Assembly: GCF_019097595.1 (NCBI RefSeq)
Contig: NC_080711.1
Coordinates: forward strand, 17,974,928 to 18,038,927
Origin: Hemibagrus wyckioides
Taxonomy: Eukaryota > Chordata > Actinopteri > Siluriformes > Bagridae
Reading direction: 5' to 3'
DNA: 64,000 bases
The notes below the pieces were generated by a model. That model searched no databases, was not told the DNA's origin, and saw only the letters and a list, made by a program, of their open reading frames with translations. Every line of letters starts with the position of its first letter. Positions within the stretch are counted from its first letter, which is position 1. The position numbers and the translations under genes were made by a program. Of the stretch, positions 22,158-35,900 are shown one piece after another.

Positions 22158-24164
22158 ATGATGATGCTGTGAAATATCTGCATTATCTCTTTCTCTTGCT
22201 TTCCGGTTTGGATCGGTTTTCCTCACAATATTACAATTGTCATTGGCCAGCTTCGTTCTAACGGACACACCTAGCTAGGATGTCAGCTTATGTGTTACAG
22301 GAGTTAGTTCTACTCAACTTTTCCTTTCTTCTCCACTCGTCAGTTCCTAGCCTGAATATCAAATTAGCGTTAGCGTTTGTTGCAAAACAAGACAAGGCTA
22401 GCTCGCTAACAAACACATGCTAGCATGAGTTAGCTCGCTGGGTCTCTGCTTCAAGTGATTAAATGTGAGCAATTTCTACACGTGCTGTTCTTAGCTTTAA
22501 TGGTTTTGCCCTTTAAGCAGAGTTATCTGCTAGCGTAACGTTTAAACATGTTGGGCATGTCGTCTGACACAAACGTACATGGAAAGGTGAATTTTTTAAA
22601 GTTTCTCAGCTAATCTTGTCCCACTAGCACAAGGACAGCTTTCTGTTTAGATTTTAAGCTCGGTGTTTTGTCACGCTTCTGAAATAGTGAAAAATGAACA
22701 GAATGGCTAAAGCTAAATATTTCTTCGATACAGCGGTTAAATATCGGCACATGCCTAAAGCACACACACACACGTACACACACATACACACAGTACAGGG
22801 TAACACACACACACAAAGCCTTGTGAGCAGGGAGACACCTTGCAGAAATGTTTACACTTAGTTTATAAGTACTTCATGCAGGATACAGACTTTTAGTGTG
22901 GATATTTTAGTCATATGGGTGGGTTTTTTTGTTGAAATTAGGAATGCACTGATACATATTTTTCATTTTTCTGCACAATAAACATTGAGTTGCAATAGTG
23001 ACGCGTAAAAACAGGACTTGCTTAAACTGTTATTTATGCTCTTATAGTTACATTCCAGTATGTGTGTGCAGAAGGAGGAGCACTGATTTGGTGGATCTTG
23101 GGGGAAGGGGGGGGAATAATCCAGGCCCAGGACAGCTAGAGGTAAAGCTCATGTCACCAAAAAAATGAAGAGTGGATCAGATCAGATCCTATCCAATGTC
23201 TTTGTTCCATGTCAGATCAGTGCATCTGTAGTGAGAAGTGCAGGCTTTCTTTTTCTTTCCCCCCATTTCCATTATTTTTAATAGCAATGTGTGTTTTTCT
23301 TTCCTGCTGATTATGTTTTGTTTTCTGTGTCTTTTTTGCTGTTTTACTTTGCTTTAACCAAAATGCAGTGACGGGCGATGTGCCGTTAATCAGGTCTATG
23401 ATACAATCAGAATATTCTGTGATATAAACATGATCTAAATATTCTCTCCGTCTTGTAAAAATCTTTCATTTGGATCCATTTAAAGCCTCGTTTTTGGTAG
23501 AAAAGTAGGACTGTAATTTAGTTTATGTTGGAAAAACACAAATACACCTGATGGTATTTAATGTAGTATGTTCATTTCATAAACCATGGTATATTTGGAA
23601 ATCTTGAACAAAGACAGAATTTTCCGAATATGTATACAAGCCAGGCAGCTTGGTGTTATGCAAGTGCATTTTCTTATCTTTACCCCTATCTGTGTTTTTA
23701 ATTAGATTTTAAAATTGTCATGCCGTGTTCAGTAAAGGTGTAGACTGATTATCGGCACATAGCTGTACTGTACACATGGGGAATAGATGCAAAAAAAAAA
23801 AAAAAAGAGGGATTATATCTCATGAGAAGGATGAGTTTTTTTCCGATGGAGTCGACTTCACATACCAAAGGGAGCGAAGCTACTGCAGTTCGTTGAAACT
23901 CTTCGTATCCATTTTGGAGGTTCGGCTTTATTTTTTTTATTTTTTTTGCTGGATCTGTGCGAGAGTTCTTATTACATTCTGCAGACTTTACCAGCTTAAA
24001 AAAAAAAAAAACTTTTTCAGCACCTCTAACGGAGACCAGTGTCGTTTGCACAAGATACAGTTGGCTATGGAAGAGAAGAAAAATAAATCTATGAACTGAG
24101 AAGAGCCAGCTTGGTGCTTTCGCTCGATAAGAGTTGTTTTGTTTCCTATTTAAAAAAAAATAAA
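20222..24164 (+). other. Probable suz12 3' UTR and flank
   Basis: Nearly 4 kb without another gene follows the suz12 stop codon. It contains poly-T and poly-A runs (20370, 23795, 24000), a 72-bp TA microsatellite (22084-22155) and CA tracts (21937-21972, 22768-22815). AATAAA hexamers occur at several places, including one at 24159-24164. Which is used cannot be decided from sequence; a long 3' UTR with alternative ends is plausible. Confidence 0.5.
22084..22155. repeat. (TA)n microsatellite
   Basis: About 36 TA units, downstream of suz12. It also accounts for the artefactual Ile/Tyr reading frames on both strands. Confidence 0.97.
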
Positions 24165-24309
24165 GGATTTTTTTCATTGCCATTAATCTATGTTGCTTGT
24201 TGTTTATTTTGATGGGAGGTATTCACAGAGTAAACTTCATAGCTTGGGACTACTCAAATCTGGTATTAAAGAATGACACACAACACAGAATAAACTATTG
24301 TAGCTGTTA

Positions 24310-25161
24310 TATAGTTTTGGGAAAGTTTTGGGACACCCCTCCAACTCACTGAATTCAGATGATGTTTCTCAGGGGTTGGGGTTGGAAAGGAACTCTTAAT
24401 GCTCCAGCATACCAAGACATTTTGGACAATTTCATACTCAGAATTTTGTGGGAACAGTTTTCAGGATGACCCCTTGTTCCAACAAGACTGCACACCAGTG
24501 CACAAAGCAAGGTCCATAAAGACATGGATGAGCGAGTTTGTGGATTATGGAGGAACTTGACTGGCCTGCACAGAGTCCTGACCTCAACCTGATAGAACAC
24601 CTTTGGGATGAATTAGAGCGGAGACTGTGAGCCAGACCTTCTTGTCCAACATCAGTGCCTGACCTCACAAATGCGCTTCTAGAGGAATGGTCAAAAATTC
24701 CCATAAACACACTCCTAAACCTTGTGGAAAGCAGAAGAGTTGAAGCTGTTATAGCTGCAAAGGGCGGGACAACTCCATATTACATTCATGTACATGTACA
24801 AGCAGATGTTTCAGTTTTGGCCTGGCTCGTAGTCTCCGCTCTAATTCATCACTAAGGTGTTCTATCAGGTTGAGGTCAGGACTCTGTTCAGGCCAGTCAA
24901 GTTCCTCCATAATCCACAAACTCACTCATCCATGTCTTTATGGACCTTGTGCCCTGGTGTACAGTCATGTTGGAACAGGAAGGGGTCATCCCCAAACTGT
25001 TCCCACAAAGTTGGGAGCATGAAATTGTCCAAAATGTCTTGGTATGCTGAAGCATTAAGAGTTCCTTTCACTGGAACTAAGGGACCGAGTCCAACCCCTG
25101 AAACACAACACCTGAATTCAATGATTTGGAGGGATGTCCCAAAACTTTTGGCAATATAGTG
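24310..25161. mobile_element. Fold-back Tc1 remnant made of two inverted halves
   Basis: The left half (24310 to about 24790, plus) and right half (about 24810-25161, minus) are both C-terminal pieces of a Tc1-type transposase gene placed in opposite orientation. The segment encoding [21 protein letters not shown] sequence appears on the plus strand near 24565-24630 and again reversed near 24825-24900. The right end reads GGCAATATAGTG followed by TA, the terminus shared with the full-length elements at 55558 and 60844. The left end is a decayed version. Stops and frameshifts break the frame and the DNA-binding domain is missing in both halves. Together they form an imperfect hairpin with arms of over 300 bp. 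Confidence 0.85.
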
Positions 25162-25827
25162 TACCTTTGTTCAACTATGTTTGATCCAGAAGTTGTGTTT
25201 CCAGTTATCACAGTGTGCAAGACAGACAGAAGAGCATTATTCTGGGTTGCGACATTTCACTGAACACCTACATCTCAAAAATCAAACAAAAACCCCGATA
25301 CAAAACCCACAAAATTTAGGCATTAGTAAAGTAAGACATTTTTCTTCTTCTCTTAGTACCTTTGTGGGATGCAAGGTCACTGTGGTGCAACAACTTTTCT
25401 GATGTAAAGATTAAAAATCTAATTTTAGTAGTGTAACAGGAAGCATTATACTGGCCACAGCCAATAGGAAATACTGTCACCATGAAGGGGTGTAATTAGA
25501 CTGCAGTAATGTACAGGTATTATATTTCAGTGCAACATCCACATGAATGCTAGAGCATCACACTGCCTCCACTGGTATGACTTTTTCTCATGGTGCATCA
25601 TGGTGCCATCTCTTCCCCAGGTAAGGCAACCCACACACAGCCATCCATATGATAGGCATGATAGCGTCATCAAACCAGGCCACTTTCTTCCACTGCTCAT
25701 ATTTGATACATGGAAATGGCTTGGTTTGACTGAAAGATGCTGGCTTAGGATTGTGAAATCTGTGCCCTACTATCCATAGCCTCCATGGGCCAAGTGAGAG
25801 GAAAGTTGCCACATATCATTTTCTGTG

Positions 25828-26003
25828 AAGTAGTGGCTCAAATGGTTAAGACACTGGGTTACTGTTTAGAAGGTCAGGGTTCAGGCTGCCACTCAGCCAC
25901 TAACCCTGTCTTCTCAAGGGTGCTGTATCATGGGTGACCCTCCATTCTGACCCCAACTTCCTTCACTATGCATGTGACAAATAAAGTCTTCTTTCTTCTA
26001 TAT
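25828..26003 (+). repeat. tRNA-derived SINE, copy 2
   Basis: The copy begins 'agtagtggctcaaatggtta' (A-box-like) with GGGTTCAGGCTGCC (B-box-like), then 'gtgctgtatcatgggtgacc' and 'ctgaccccaacttcct', ending in 'acaaataaagtcttctttct', the CTTCTT-tailed end. It matches copies 1 and 3 in block order. Confidence 0.8.
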
Positions 26004-26444
26004 TAGCAATGGTCAACTCTAACCCTTCAGGCACACTACCATCCAGAGAAGATGAAGGTTATCAGGTGCATCCTCCAAGCTACATAAAGCCAGCCACATG
26101 CATGAGCTCACACACCCATGACTGGCTAGTTTTGCTATGATTGATAGGGAAGAGAGAATCTGCCACCTCTACCTTCCCAGATGGCTCGACTGACTGTTGC
26201 ATCACTGTGAATGAAACCTGCAACCTTCGGATGATCACTGTTTTGTTGCGCCACTCTGGAGCACTGACACCAGATTTTAACATGGCAGTTTAACTGGACA
26301 CATTTCCCAGATGCAACTGGATACCTAGCATCATTACATCACTAAAGAGGTCTCTGCTGAAAAGTACAAGCTTCTGTGTTACAGAAGTGTTTTAGCCTCT
26401 GAATATTTGATTTTGACTGATCCACATTCACCCTAAGCAGTTAA

Positions 26445-27716
26445 TTGGTATTGAAACAGCAATTCCGAACCAACGACTCTGCCTCTGTCTGGAAAGGGCT
26501 TAGGGTGATCACCAACTACAAGCCTAGAGCCCCCCACTCTGTGAACGACTTGCACCTGGCCAACAACCTGAATGAGTATTACTGCCGCTTTGAAAGACAA
26601 TGGGACAGACCTGACCTCCCCCATTCCTCCCCGCACCAGCCATTGATCAGCAGTAGCCCCCCCTCCTACACTTCCATACCTGGATCACCCACACATCTCC
26701 ACACCTCACTGCCACCCTCCCTCACCCCTGACACCTCTCACTATCAAAGAGGAAGATGTGAATAGGCTGTTTAAACGTCTGAACACCCGCAAGGCTACAG
26801 GCCCAGACTCTGTCTCACCCTCCACCTTGAAGCACTGTGCCAATCAGCTGTCCCCAGTGTTCACAGACATTTTTAATACCTCACTGGAGACCTGCCATGT
26901 GCCAGCCTGCTTTAAGACCTCAGCCATCATCCCAGGCCCCAAAATGACAAGGATCATAGGACTTAATGATTACAGACCCATCGCCCTGACTTCTGTGGTC
27001 ATGAAGTCTTTTGAGCGCCTTGTGCTGTCCTACCTCAAGGACATTACAGACCCTCTCCTGGATCCACTACAGTTTGCCTACAGAGCCAACAGATCTGTAG
27101 ACGATGCTGTGAACATGGCCCTCCATTTCATCCTCCAACACCTAGATTCCCCAGGACCCTACACCAGGATACTGTTTGTGGACTTCAGCTCTGCGTTTAA
27201 CACGATTGTCCCAGCTCTACTTAGAGACAGGCTCTCCCAGCTGAATGTGCCTGACTCCATGTGCAGTTGGATCATGGACTTCCTGACAGAGAGACGGCAG
27301 TTTGAGGAACTCAGGACCAGGACCTCACGTCACAAGAACAATTTCTGACCCAAACCCCCCCAAACAATCCGGACACTCACTTCCACATTCTAAATTGCAC
27401 TACTGTTCATTCAAACTCTCACTTTTGTGCACAGTACTTATCTCATTCTAGATTGTGTACATACCTCACATCTGTATATATGTTTGGACAGTCACTTTCA
27501 CTTTTTACATTCTATTGCACTACTTCTCATGCAAGTCACTTTATACAGTATTTATTTAACTTATTCTAGCTCTGTTCTAAAATTGTGTACATTTGTACAG
27601 ACATTTCATACCTGTGTATATGTTTGCACCTGACACCAAGACAAATTCCTAGTACTGTAAAGTGCTCTTTGCTGACAATTTGCTGTACCTGGCTATAAAA
27701 CGTTTTCTGATTCTGA
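26445..27716 (+). mobile_element. Non-LTR retrotransposon fragment, reverse transcriptase N-half
   Basis: Two frames together cover the start of a reverse transcriptase. The first (26445-26765) has WKGLRVITNYKPRAP and NDLHLANNLNEYYCRFE, typical of the region just before the RT. The second (26758-27348) continues NRLFKRLNTRKATGPDSVSP, NDYRPIALTSVVMKSFERLV, LQFAYRANRSVDDAV and FVDFSSAFNTI. A frameshift separates them, and the RT stops before the YADD box at ITERRQ-like sequence, where it joins 3'-terminal sequence. The 3' end near 27716 ends in 'ttctgattctgaaa', as in CR1/Rex1-like fish elements. It is an internally deleted, inactive copy; the clade assignment is tentative. Confidence 0.8.
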
Positions 27717-28199
27717 AAGTAACTCTGCTTTCTGGGCTTGTTCTTATGCTAGTCAAGGCCAGACTATCCTTCTCACCAGGCTGTCAGTCAGGTTCTGCTG
27801 ACTTTGGAGTGGCAGGAAGCTCATGCCTCGGGTTGCCATCATGTCTCGTGTTAGTTCGATGTCGCTAGACCTGCATGCACTCTAACCTTTATAAATTGCT
27901 TTTTTCCAAGCTGTGCACTTCCTGCTGCCGGGCACAATGCTTCTGCTGTGGCTCCTCTCACCATCCATGCATCCTGATACTCTACTTCTGCATGAAGCTT
28001 CCTGCTCACTGTGGACGGACATGCTAAAAGATTTCCACTTCCTGTAAACAATTTATTCCCAAGACTTGCCCTTGCTTCAGTGAATAGTCTCTGGATACTG
28101 ACGATTTGTGCTATCTAAGAACTGCTGTGATCACTGCTTAGTGTGCTTAGTCCAGGCATCGTAGGTACAATGAACATCCTTTTAACTCAGTATTATCTT

Positions 28200-28330
28200 A
28201 ACTCTTCAGTGGTTCCTCTTCAGGTCTCTTTCTCCTCAGGGAGCTTTTCTATGCAAGTTTCTAGAAAGCTGCTGTGTGGCAATGTACTATATGTACTTCA
28301 AAGCACTATACAGATCACATTGAATTGAAT
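28200..28330 (+). repeat. Interspersed repeat with TTGAATTGAAT tail, copy
   Basis: The blocks 'gtggttcctcttcaggtctc', 'ctcagggagcttttctatgc' and the tail 'gcactatacagatcacattg' plus AATTGAAT follow the order of the copy at 59473-59745, with a shorter body. Confidence 0.65.
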
Positions 28331-29966
28331 AGTTTTATTAATTATTTGCAAAATATTCTGCTTGCGCTGTAACGGGTGTTTTCAGAAGGCACACACACAT
28401 GAGGTACAAAGAAGAAGATACAAATTCACTGAACCATCACAGTTTGATAAGTGGTGCTACTAGCCTGGTTACACGTTCAACAGCATTATAATATATATAT
28501 AAGTACCTTCTAGAAGTTTTTAAATAACCAAATTCTGTCTTCTGACTCCTGGTTCTGTAAATGACAACTGCACAATCTTTTCTCAGCTAGCAGGTTAGCA
28601 AGCTTATCCTTTAGCGGTTCAGTTTCGGACAGTAGACAGTCAGGAATATTTTGTTATATTGTTTGTTTGTTTTTTTGTGCGCGTGTGAAATGTAAGAATT
28701 TACTGTAGCTATAGTCAGCAATATGTAAAAGTTTTTCAACTAAAATTTAAGGCAGGTAGCATCTCGTATTAAATTTTGACCTATGTTTGATGTCATAAGA
28801 TATGGATTATGGCCCACAAGAACATCAGTCGAGGGAAACACAATAATTCACACTGGTTTTGCACCTGTTTCATTTCAGTCCATATCCCAAAGCATTAGCA
28901 CGGGGAAAAATTCATTGTTACTGTGAAGAGAGAGAGGGGGGGGGTAAAAAAAAAAGGAAGCGACCTCAAATATGTGCAATTGAGCTTGTGCGGTAAACCA
29001 GCATGCTCTGCAACTCAAGTCTGCAGCATTTTGTGATCTATAAAAACCTCAAACACACCTGTTCTCGAGAGACGAGTGCAAATGTTTAAATGAATTACTT
29101 TTTTCAGGCACATCTTTAAAATATTAAGGTCCTTAAGATTCTTTGCATTAGTCGGACTGTTTCTTAACACGCATCTCTGATTATTTTCTTTCAGAGTTTT
29201 AAACAGATTTTTATTTTAAACAGTGTTCCTGTTCAAAATGAGCAAGCCGGGTACATCCTTGGATATGAATACGGCATCAGTGAAGCTGACTAGACTGCTA
29301 GATGTTTTTAGTTGTTTTTCTGATTCTGATCTCTGTTGATCAGGAAACACAAGTAGAAGAGCAGAGAACTAATGGACGTCAACCCTGGTCAGCTGCATGA
29401 ATCCATGGGACCTTGGGAGTAAACAGTGTAGGTAACCATGAGAGTGATACAGTATTGTAACCAGCATGACAAGGGCAAGGTCATCACAGCACATTCTGGT
29501 CAGCTAGGATAGTTTGCGATCACATCTTTTTGCTCACTTGTGGTAGCGTTAGCTGTTGGCTCATTAAAAAGATGTTAGCATTTAAAGGTGAGTATGCAGC
29601 ACATCTCTCGTTGTTATTGCGTTTGTTCTAACAAGTTAACCTGGGAAGAACTTTCTTAACATTCCTGGCATTGACAAATCATTCAATATTACAAGCTTCT
29701 CCTCTTCTTCCTCCTTCTATAGGTCACCCAGTAGCCCAAACAATAAATGGTTTAAAAAAAAAAAAAAATCATGTGCTTGGGGTTAAAATGAAATAACAGA
29801 CAGTTCAACATTTAGCATGGTGGCTGGACAGCAAGATAAAAAAACAAAAAAACAACTCTACTGTGTGATTAATCGTATGTGTGCTGTGAGTAAACACTGT
29901 AAACAGCTTTGACATCAAGATACAAATCTAAGAAAAGCACATCAGCAAAACAAGGAATTGTGGCAT
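28331..29966. other. Region downstream of crlf3, no gene seen
   Basis: The part next to 29966 is expected to contain the crlf3 3' UTR on the minus strand. The rest is AT-rich with short purine runs (28931-28960) and no domain-bearing frame. Confidence 0.5.
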
Positions 29967-32900
29967 CTAGAAAACCAGCACTTTCCAGCCGGGGTGTGTG
30001 AAGGAACAGCCGAAGAAGAGGCAGTCCACAACTTGGTCGAGCAGCCAATCGAAAACCACCTCCCTGTTCCCTGAACCGATCGTAACCCGCAGCTTGAAGC
30101 TGCTCGCATCACTTGGGTTGTTGTTGTTGCCGGGAAAAACGCTGACCACTTCCATGTCGAAGGTGATGGCTGAGCCGATGGTGACGGCGGGAAGCTGATT
30201 GGTCATTTCTTTCCCGTTAACGAATACAGCACCTGTGAAAGAAATGTAACAATCATTAGTATAGTGTTGGAATGTAGTATTTATATTTGTTATATTTAAT
30301 AAAGCTGAGCACAGACTTTCACTTGCCAGGAAAACTTTTATAAATATTACAGCAATGAAAAGTCATATATGTTAACTCAGATATGTACCAGGCTTAATGA
30401 GAAGAAGAAGCTTTTATTTGATATACAGAAATGAATTTCTTCACACAACTTGCTGGGGTCGGAGTGCAGGGCAAGCCATGAGTACCATGGAGCAAAGAGC
30501 GTTAAGGATTAAGCTTGAGTCCTGGCCTTCTGATCAGTAACCCAAAAGTCTTGACCACCAAGTTGTTGTCAGAATTGAGAATAGAACCCATATCCTTAAG
30601 CGACCTTAGCAGCACCTTAGACTTCTTGACTGCAACACTCTGATGCATTATTTAGCTAAAGAAAGCTTCACACTGTCCTCCTGTCAGTCTGTTTCTAGAC
30701 ACTGCTTCACTTAAAGTGTTTGAATGTCTAATATTACTAACCGTCATCACCTGTATCACTCAGACAGCAATGTGGAGTACTGCTTTGGAAGAACCACCAT
30801 TAGATTAAACTACATAAAGCTAGTGAACCATGACAGTCTCAGTACTTGATTCTGTGCCCACGATTTGAGCTCTTGGCTGACAGGAGTGGAACCCAGTGTG
30901 GTCTTCTGCTGTTGTAGCTCATCAGATGTTTTGAGATGCTTTTCCACTCACCACTGTTCACTGTTCACCAAGAATGATTATCCGAGTTATTATAGACTTC
31001 CTGGCAGCTTAAACTAGTCTCCTCACTTTCCACCCACCAACCTTTCATTCAGTGCACCATTCTGTGTAAACTCTAGAGACTGTGTGTGAAAATCCCAGGA
31101 GATCAACAGCTTCTGAAATACTCCAACCAGCCCAAATGACACCAACAAGAAGTCTGCTGCCACCTGGATGGCTGATTGGATAACTGCATAAATGAGCAGT
31201 GTTCCTATTAAATTGGACGGTGAGTATATATCATTTTTTCACTTAAACTCGCACTCATAACCTCGGTGTCATGGCTCACAGATTTGTTTCCATAACAAAT
31301 CCAGCCACCAAGAAGCATGGCGACTATAAACATCTTTCAGTTGCTGGCAACAAGTTAGGTACGAGTTAGCCTCTTAGTGTCATGCTAAACACGTCAGTTT
31401 TAGCTTCAAACTATCATTTCAGATCCAAAAGACATGATATAGTGGAGCAGAATACTACACCAGCACATTGTAGTGAAAGTGCAGGAAAAATTAAATAGTG
31501 AGTTATGAGGTTCATGACGAAAATCATGACGATGTCCCTTATTTATAACTCATTTATACACCGGCAGCTTTGGTATAGGTTTGTAGATTAACTTGATGTT
31601 ATTATCCATTACTGGTGGTGTGGATCAGACCTACCGTTAGTGGAGATACAGACAGCCTGGTCCCTCTGCAGAGATTCTGCATCACTGCGTTTATCCACAC
31701 ACACACCCACACTGTCACGCTTATCTATCTGTCCAGCTGCTGTAATCCTACAAACACAAAAACACAATATCAGTTTACAACAGTGCTGTATTTCAGGAGC
31801 AGGTATGGGCATGCTGAGGATTGTTTATAGTCAAGCAAACATAAAACAATGAGTAACCAGTTTAGCAGCACTGATTTGAACAGAAACATAACCGTTCTTG
31901 TTTTAGGCGTAATTTACTAGGAAGGTCATTAGAAACATTTAATACTAAACTCGGTTGTAAAAATCCTGCTGTGTGATCCAGAGCGTCGCACAGCCGTTAA
32001 CTTCTCGCAGGATTAATGGAAATATTTTAGCAGTATCAGCTACTTGTGCTTGTGCAGTGGGTCAGTTTTTAAGAAGCGATGGAATAAAAGCGGCTCAGCA
32101 GTGCCGCAGGTCGTACTTGAAGGTGAGCGTTTGTCCGCAGAAGTAAGACGGCGAGTTGGAGTAAAGCACAGAAGTGCAGCTCGGTGAAGACGAGTCACTG
32201 CGCAGGGCCATGTTCCTCCTGCTGCTCAGAATGTAGCCGTCCACGCCTGCAGTCCACTCTAAACACACACACACAATAAATTACAATAATACAAAGTTAC
32301 AATAAATTAGAAAAAAGGATTTTTATTATTTTCTCACTTTACACTTAAATTCTAAATCTAACACTGACCTATTTTAGTCGTCAACAAGTTAAAATTAAAA
32401 AAGTAAAATTATTTTCATGTCACGATAATTTATTAATTAATTAATGAAACATTTGGGTTTCTTTCTCATTGACCGGGATTTATTTAATGTGCTGCCTCTG
32501 CTAATTTATAATTAAATTAGGGATAAAATAGGGCTAAATTATTTGCGATAATAAAAAAGGATAAAATAGTAACTTAACTTTAAACTTTATAATTTTGAAA
32601 AAATATATTAAAAAGTATTTTAAAAAATATATACAAAAAAAAACCAAAATTATACTATTAAAAATATAAACTTAATTTTATATTAAGTTACAAAGTTGTT
32701 TTTCTCTGTTTCTGTACTTCTTTAAAGCTGCTTTGAGACAATGTGCATTGTTGAAAGTGCTATACAAGTAAATTTAACTGAATTGAAAAATTATAATTAG
32801 ATTATAATTCATTCACTAATTAGAGCTGCTGTTCCAAACTGTTTTAAATCCACATCTGGATGAGTGAAAGATTCAGAATAAAGACGTCCAATAGAGCAAA

Positions 32901-35900
32901 TAAATGTATAAGATGCTATACGGTGTATCGACTCTGTTTATGTTATAATTAAATGAGGTCATCGTATGAGGGTCCTTGGAAACTCTTTCACTCTGGACGG
33001 TGTCTGCAAAAAAAATTTGTAACCTCCGGTTTATACTAAACATATAAAAAGTTTACACAACCCTGATTAAAAAAACAAACAAACAAAAACTTGCACTTAT
33101 GCAACCTAGTTCTAGGAAATTTCTTATTTATTTTATCAAGTTTCTATTTGTGGAATGATTTATCTTGGTTTCATTTTAACAGGAATGCGTACACTGTGTG
33201 TGTGTGTGTGTGTACCGTGCGCTGTGAGTGTTGTGTATCCGGTCTGTGGGACGCTCCATGGGCTCCACTCAGTGCGTCCCTCGCCCCGTGCACACACTCG
33301 GAACTGGTAATCCGTGTGAGGGTCCAGGTGCAGCAGCAGAAACTCACACTCACTCCCGATGTAGGCGTCTTCGTAGTGGGTGGAGCTACTGCGTCTGTAC
33401 TGCAGTCTGTACTCCTGAGGGAAGAAGTCCTCATCCACCTAAACACACATTTTCATAAACTGTTTACACTCCAATCTCACTGGACTTACTAACACTGAAT
33501 ACTCACTCATATTATAGGTTGTGTGTGTGTTACCTTGCTCCAGCGCACCAGCACTCCACCCGCTCTCTCAACCAGCTCCTCTATCTGTACAGGTGGGTGT
33601 GATGACACACTCCCATGACGCACCACTCGCTCCTGCATCACACACAACAACGAGTCGTCCAACTGCGCCGACACACATGGCACGTCCACCAGCGCCGGCA
33701 CCTCGGGGAGGCTGCACGCAAATTAAGCTAATTAGCTACTACTACAGTTAACAAGGTAAGTCCTTGTCTAATTAGGTGCACAGGCAAGTTAACCATCTCA
33801 TTTTATTTCAACTGTTTATGTACAAACAGTGTAACTGAAAGCAAGCCGTGACTTTGAGGTGTATGTGTTTGGTTCCCACCTGTCCAGTTGGATGTTTAGA
33901 GCTTTTTTTGCAAAGCTGCACAGTTTGTCCTCTCGGTCACTGATCCCACAACGTATCGCAGCTTCACCTGCACAAACAGGATAATCCAGATTAATCAGAC
34001 TAGCCTTTAGGAAATCGTCTCCTTTATGATATGACTTTATACTGTGATATGTAAATCCTACCATAACACATTAATATTACGCTACAGTATATTCATACAC
34101 ACACTATATTGCCAAAAATTTTGGGATGTCTGCCTTCACATGCACATGAATGTAATATGGAGTTGGCCCGCCATATAACAGCTATAACAGCTTTAACTCT
34201 TCTGGGAAGGCTTTCCACATTGTTTAGGAGTGTGTTTATGGGAATTTTTGACCATTCTTCTAGAATAACACTGATGTTGGACGAGAAAGTCTGGCTTGCA
34301 GTCTTCGCTCTAATTCATCCCAAAGGTGTTCTATAAGGTTCAGGTCAGGACTCTGTGCAGGCCAGTCAAGTTCCTCCACATGTCTTTATGGACCTTGCTT
34401 TGTGCACTGGTGTGCAGTCATGTTGGAACAGGAAGGGGTCATCCCCAAACTGTTCCCACAAAGTTGGGAAATTGTCCAAAATGTCTTGGTATGCTGAAGC
34501 ATTAAGAGTTCCTTTCACTGGAACTAAGGGTCCGAGTCCAACCCCTGAAAACCAACACCTGAAGTCAATGATTTGAAAGGGTGTCCCAAAACTTTTGGCA
34601 ATATAGTGCATCAACTCAATGTTTTTAGGAACGCCTGAACGCCTAAGCACCAGCTCATTTATGCCATCTCTGCTAAATTCTTGTATGTAAATGATATAAT
34701 TGATCAAAATTTTCCATCAGGAAACCATTTATTGAGCAATTTTTGAAGGAGTCTCCAGTGTCAACACTGCTATAACAATCACAGTTAAGGATTCCTGTCT
34801 GTCATGTGACTTCAGACTAAAGCTTTTTGTACTTAGTTTTCTCGAACAATGACGAGTTTCATTTTTTCTCTTTCAAGAGATAGAAAAAAATAAGAGATTT
34901 ATAAGAAGAAAGACTGTTGATAGCTGCTATAATGTAATTGGGAACAGGAACTAACCTATTTAAAGGATGTTTCTCAACATTAAATGTAATTATAAAGTAG
35001 AAGATGTAGTTTGTAAATAAACAGTGCTCGCAAATTGCTATAGTATATGAGAAATAAAAAACTTTATGTGGGGGATGTGCTGTTATTGGAAGATAATGAA
35101 CTTTGGAGTGGTAATAATTTATGGTGCATCACAATACCACAATTTTTAACAAATTTTCTAGAACAGCTGTGTTTTATTGTTACTGCTGCTGTGCAGGAAC
35201 ACAACATGCTTATTAGCTATATAAACATTTATTAGTTTTCCCCTCTGAATAACTGCACCGTCACCCGGCTGCTGCACAGTTATGTGGTGTTTATAGTCTC
35301 TGAACATGAGACACTGGAAGTGGATCTGAAAGACAAGGCACCTGCTTCCATGTCTAAAGTATGTTAGTGTTATAAAACACAGCACTTTAACAGCTAAAGT
35401 TTTCTGTAAAGAGTTGCAGTTAGTTACTGAGATACAGACGTTGCAGAGATAAAGACGTGTACTAAATGTTCAGTATTCAGAATAGTCTGTCAGCCTACAT
35501 GGAATAAAATAACACAAAGATGGTGAAGATGAAACAATAATATTCTGTAATTATTTCCACTATTTCACGACAGTCAAAGCAATTACTAATAACAAGATAG
35601 TTCCGAATTACTAATAACAAGATAGTTCCGAATTACTAATAACAAGATATTACAAGATACTAATAATATCAGGTAACATGTCAGGTAACAATATCAGCTC
35701 ATATCAGGTAACATGGAAGGGATTGACATCTGCCCCACGCAGACTCTCTACTGGTGTCCCACAAGGCTCAGTACTTGGTCCTCTCCTTTTCTCCCTCTAC
35801 ACTCACACTCTTGGCAAAGTTATACCCTCACACGGCTTTTCATACCACTGCTATGCTGATGACACCCAAATTATCTTCTCCTTCCCTCCCTCAGATACCA

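Noticed and set aside
31609..31812. Possible separate small gene
   Set aside because: The minus-strand frame contains crlf3 coding exon 7 (31635-31747) flanked by intron sequence; it is not an independent gene.
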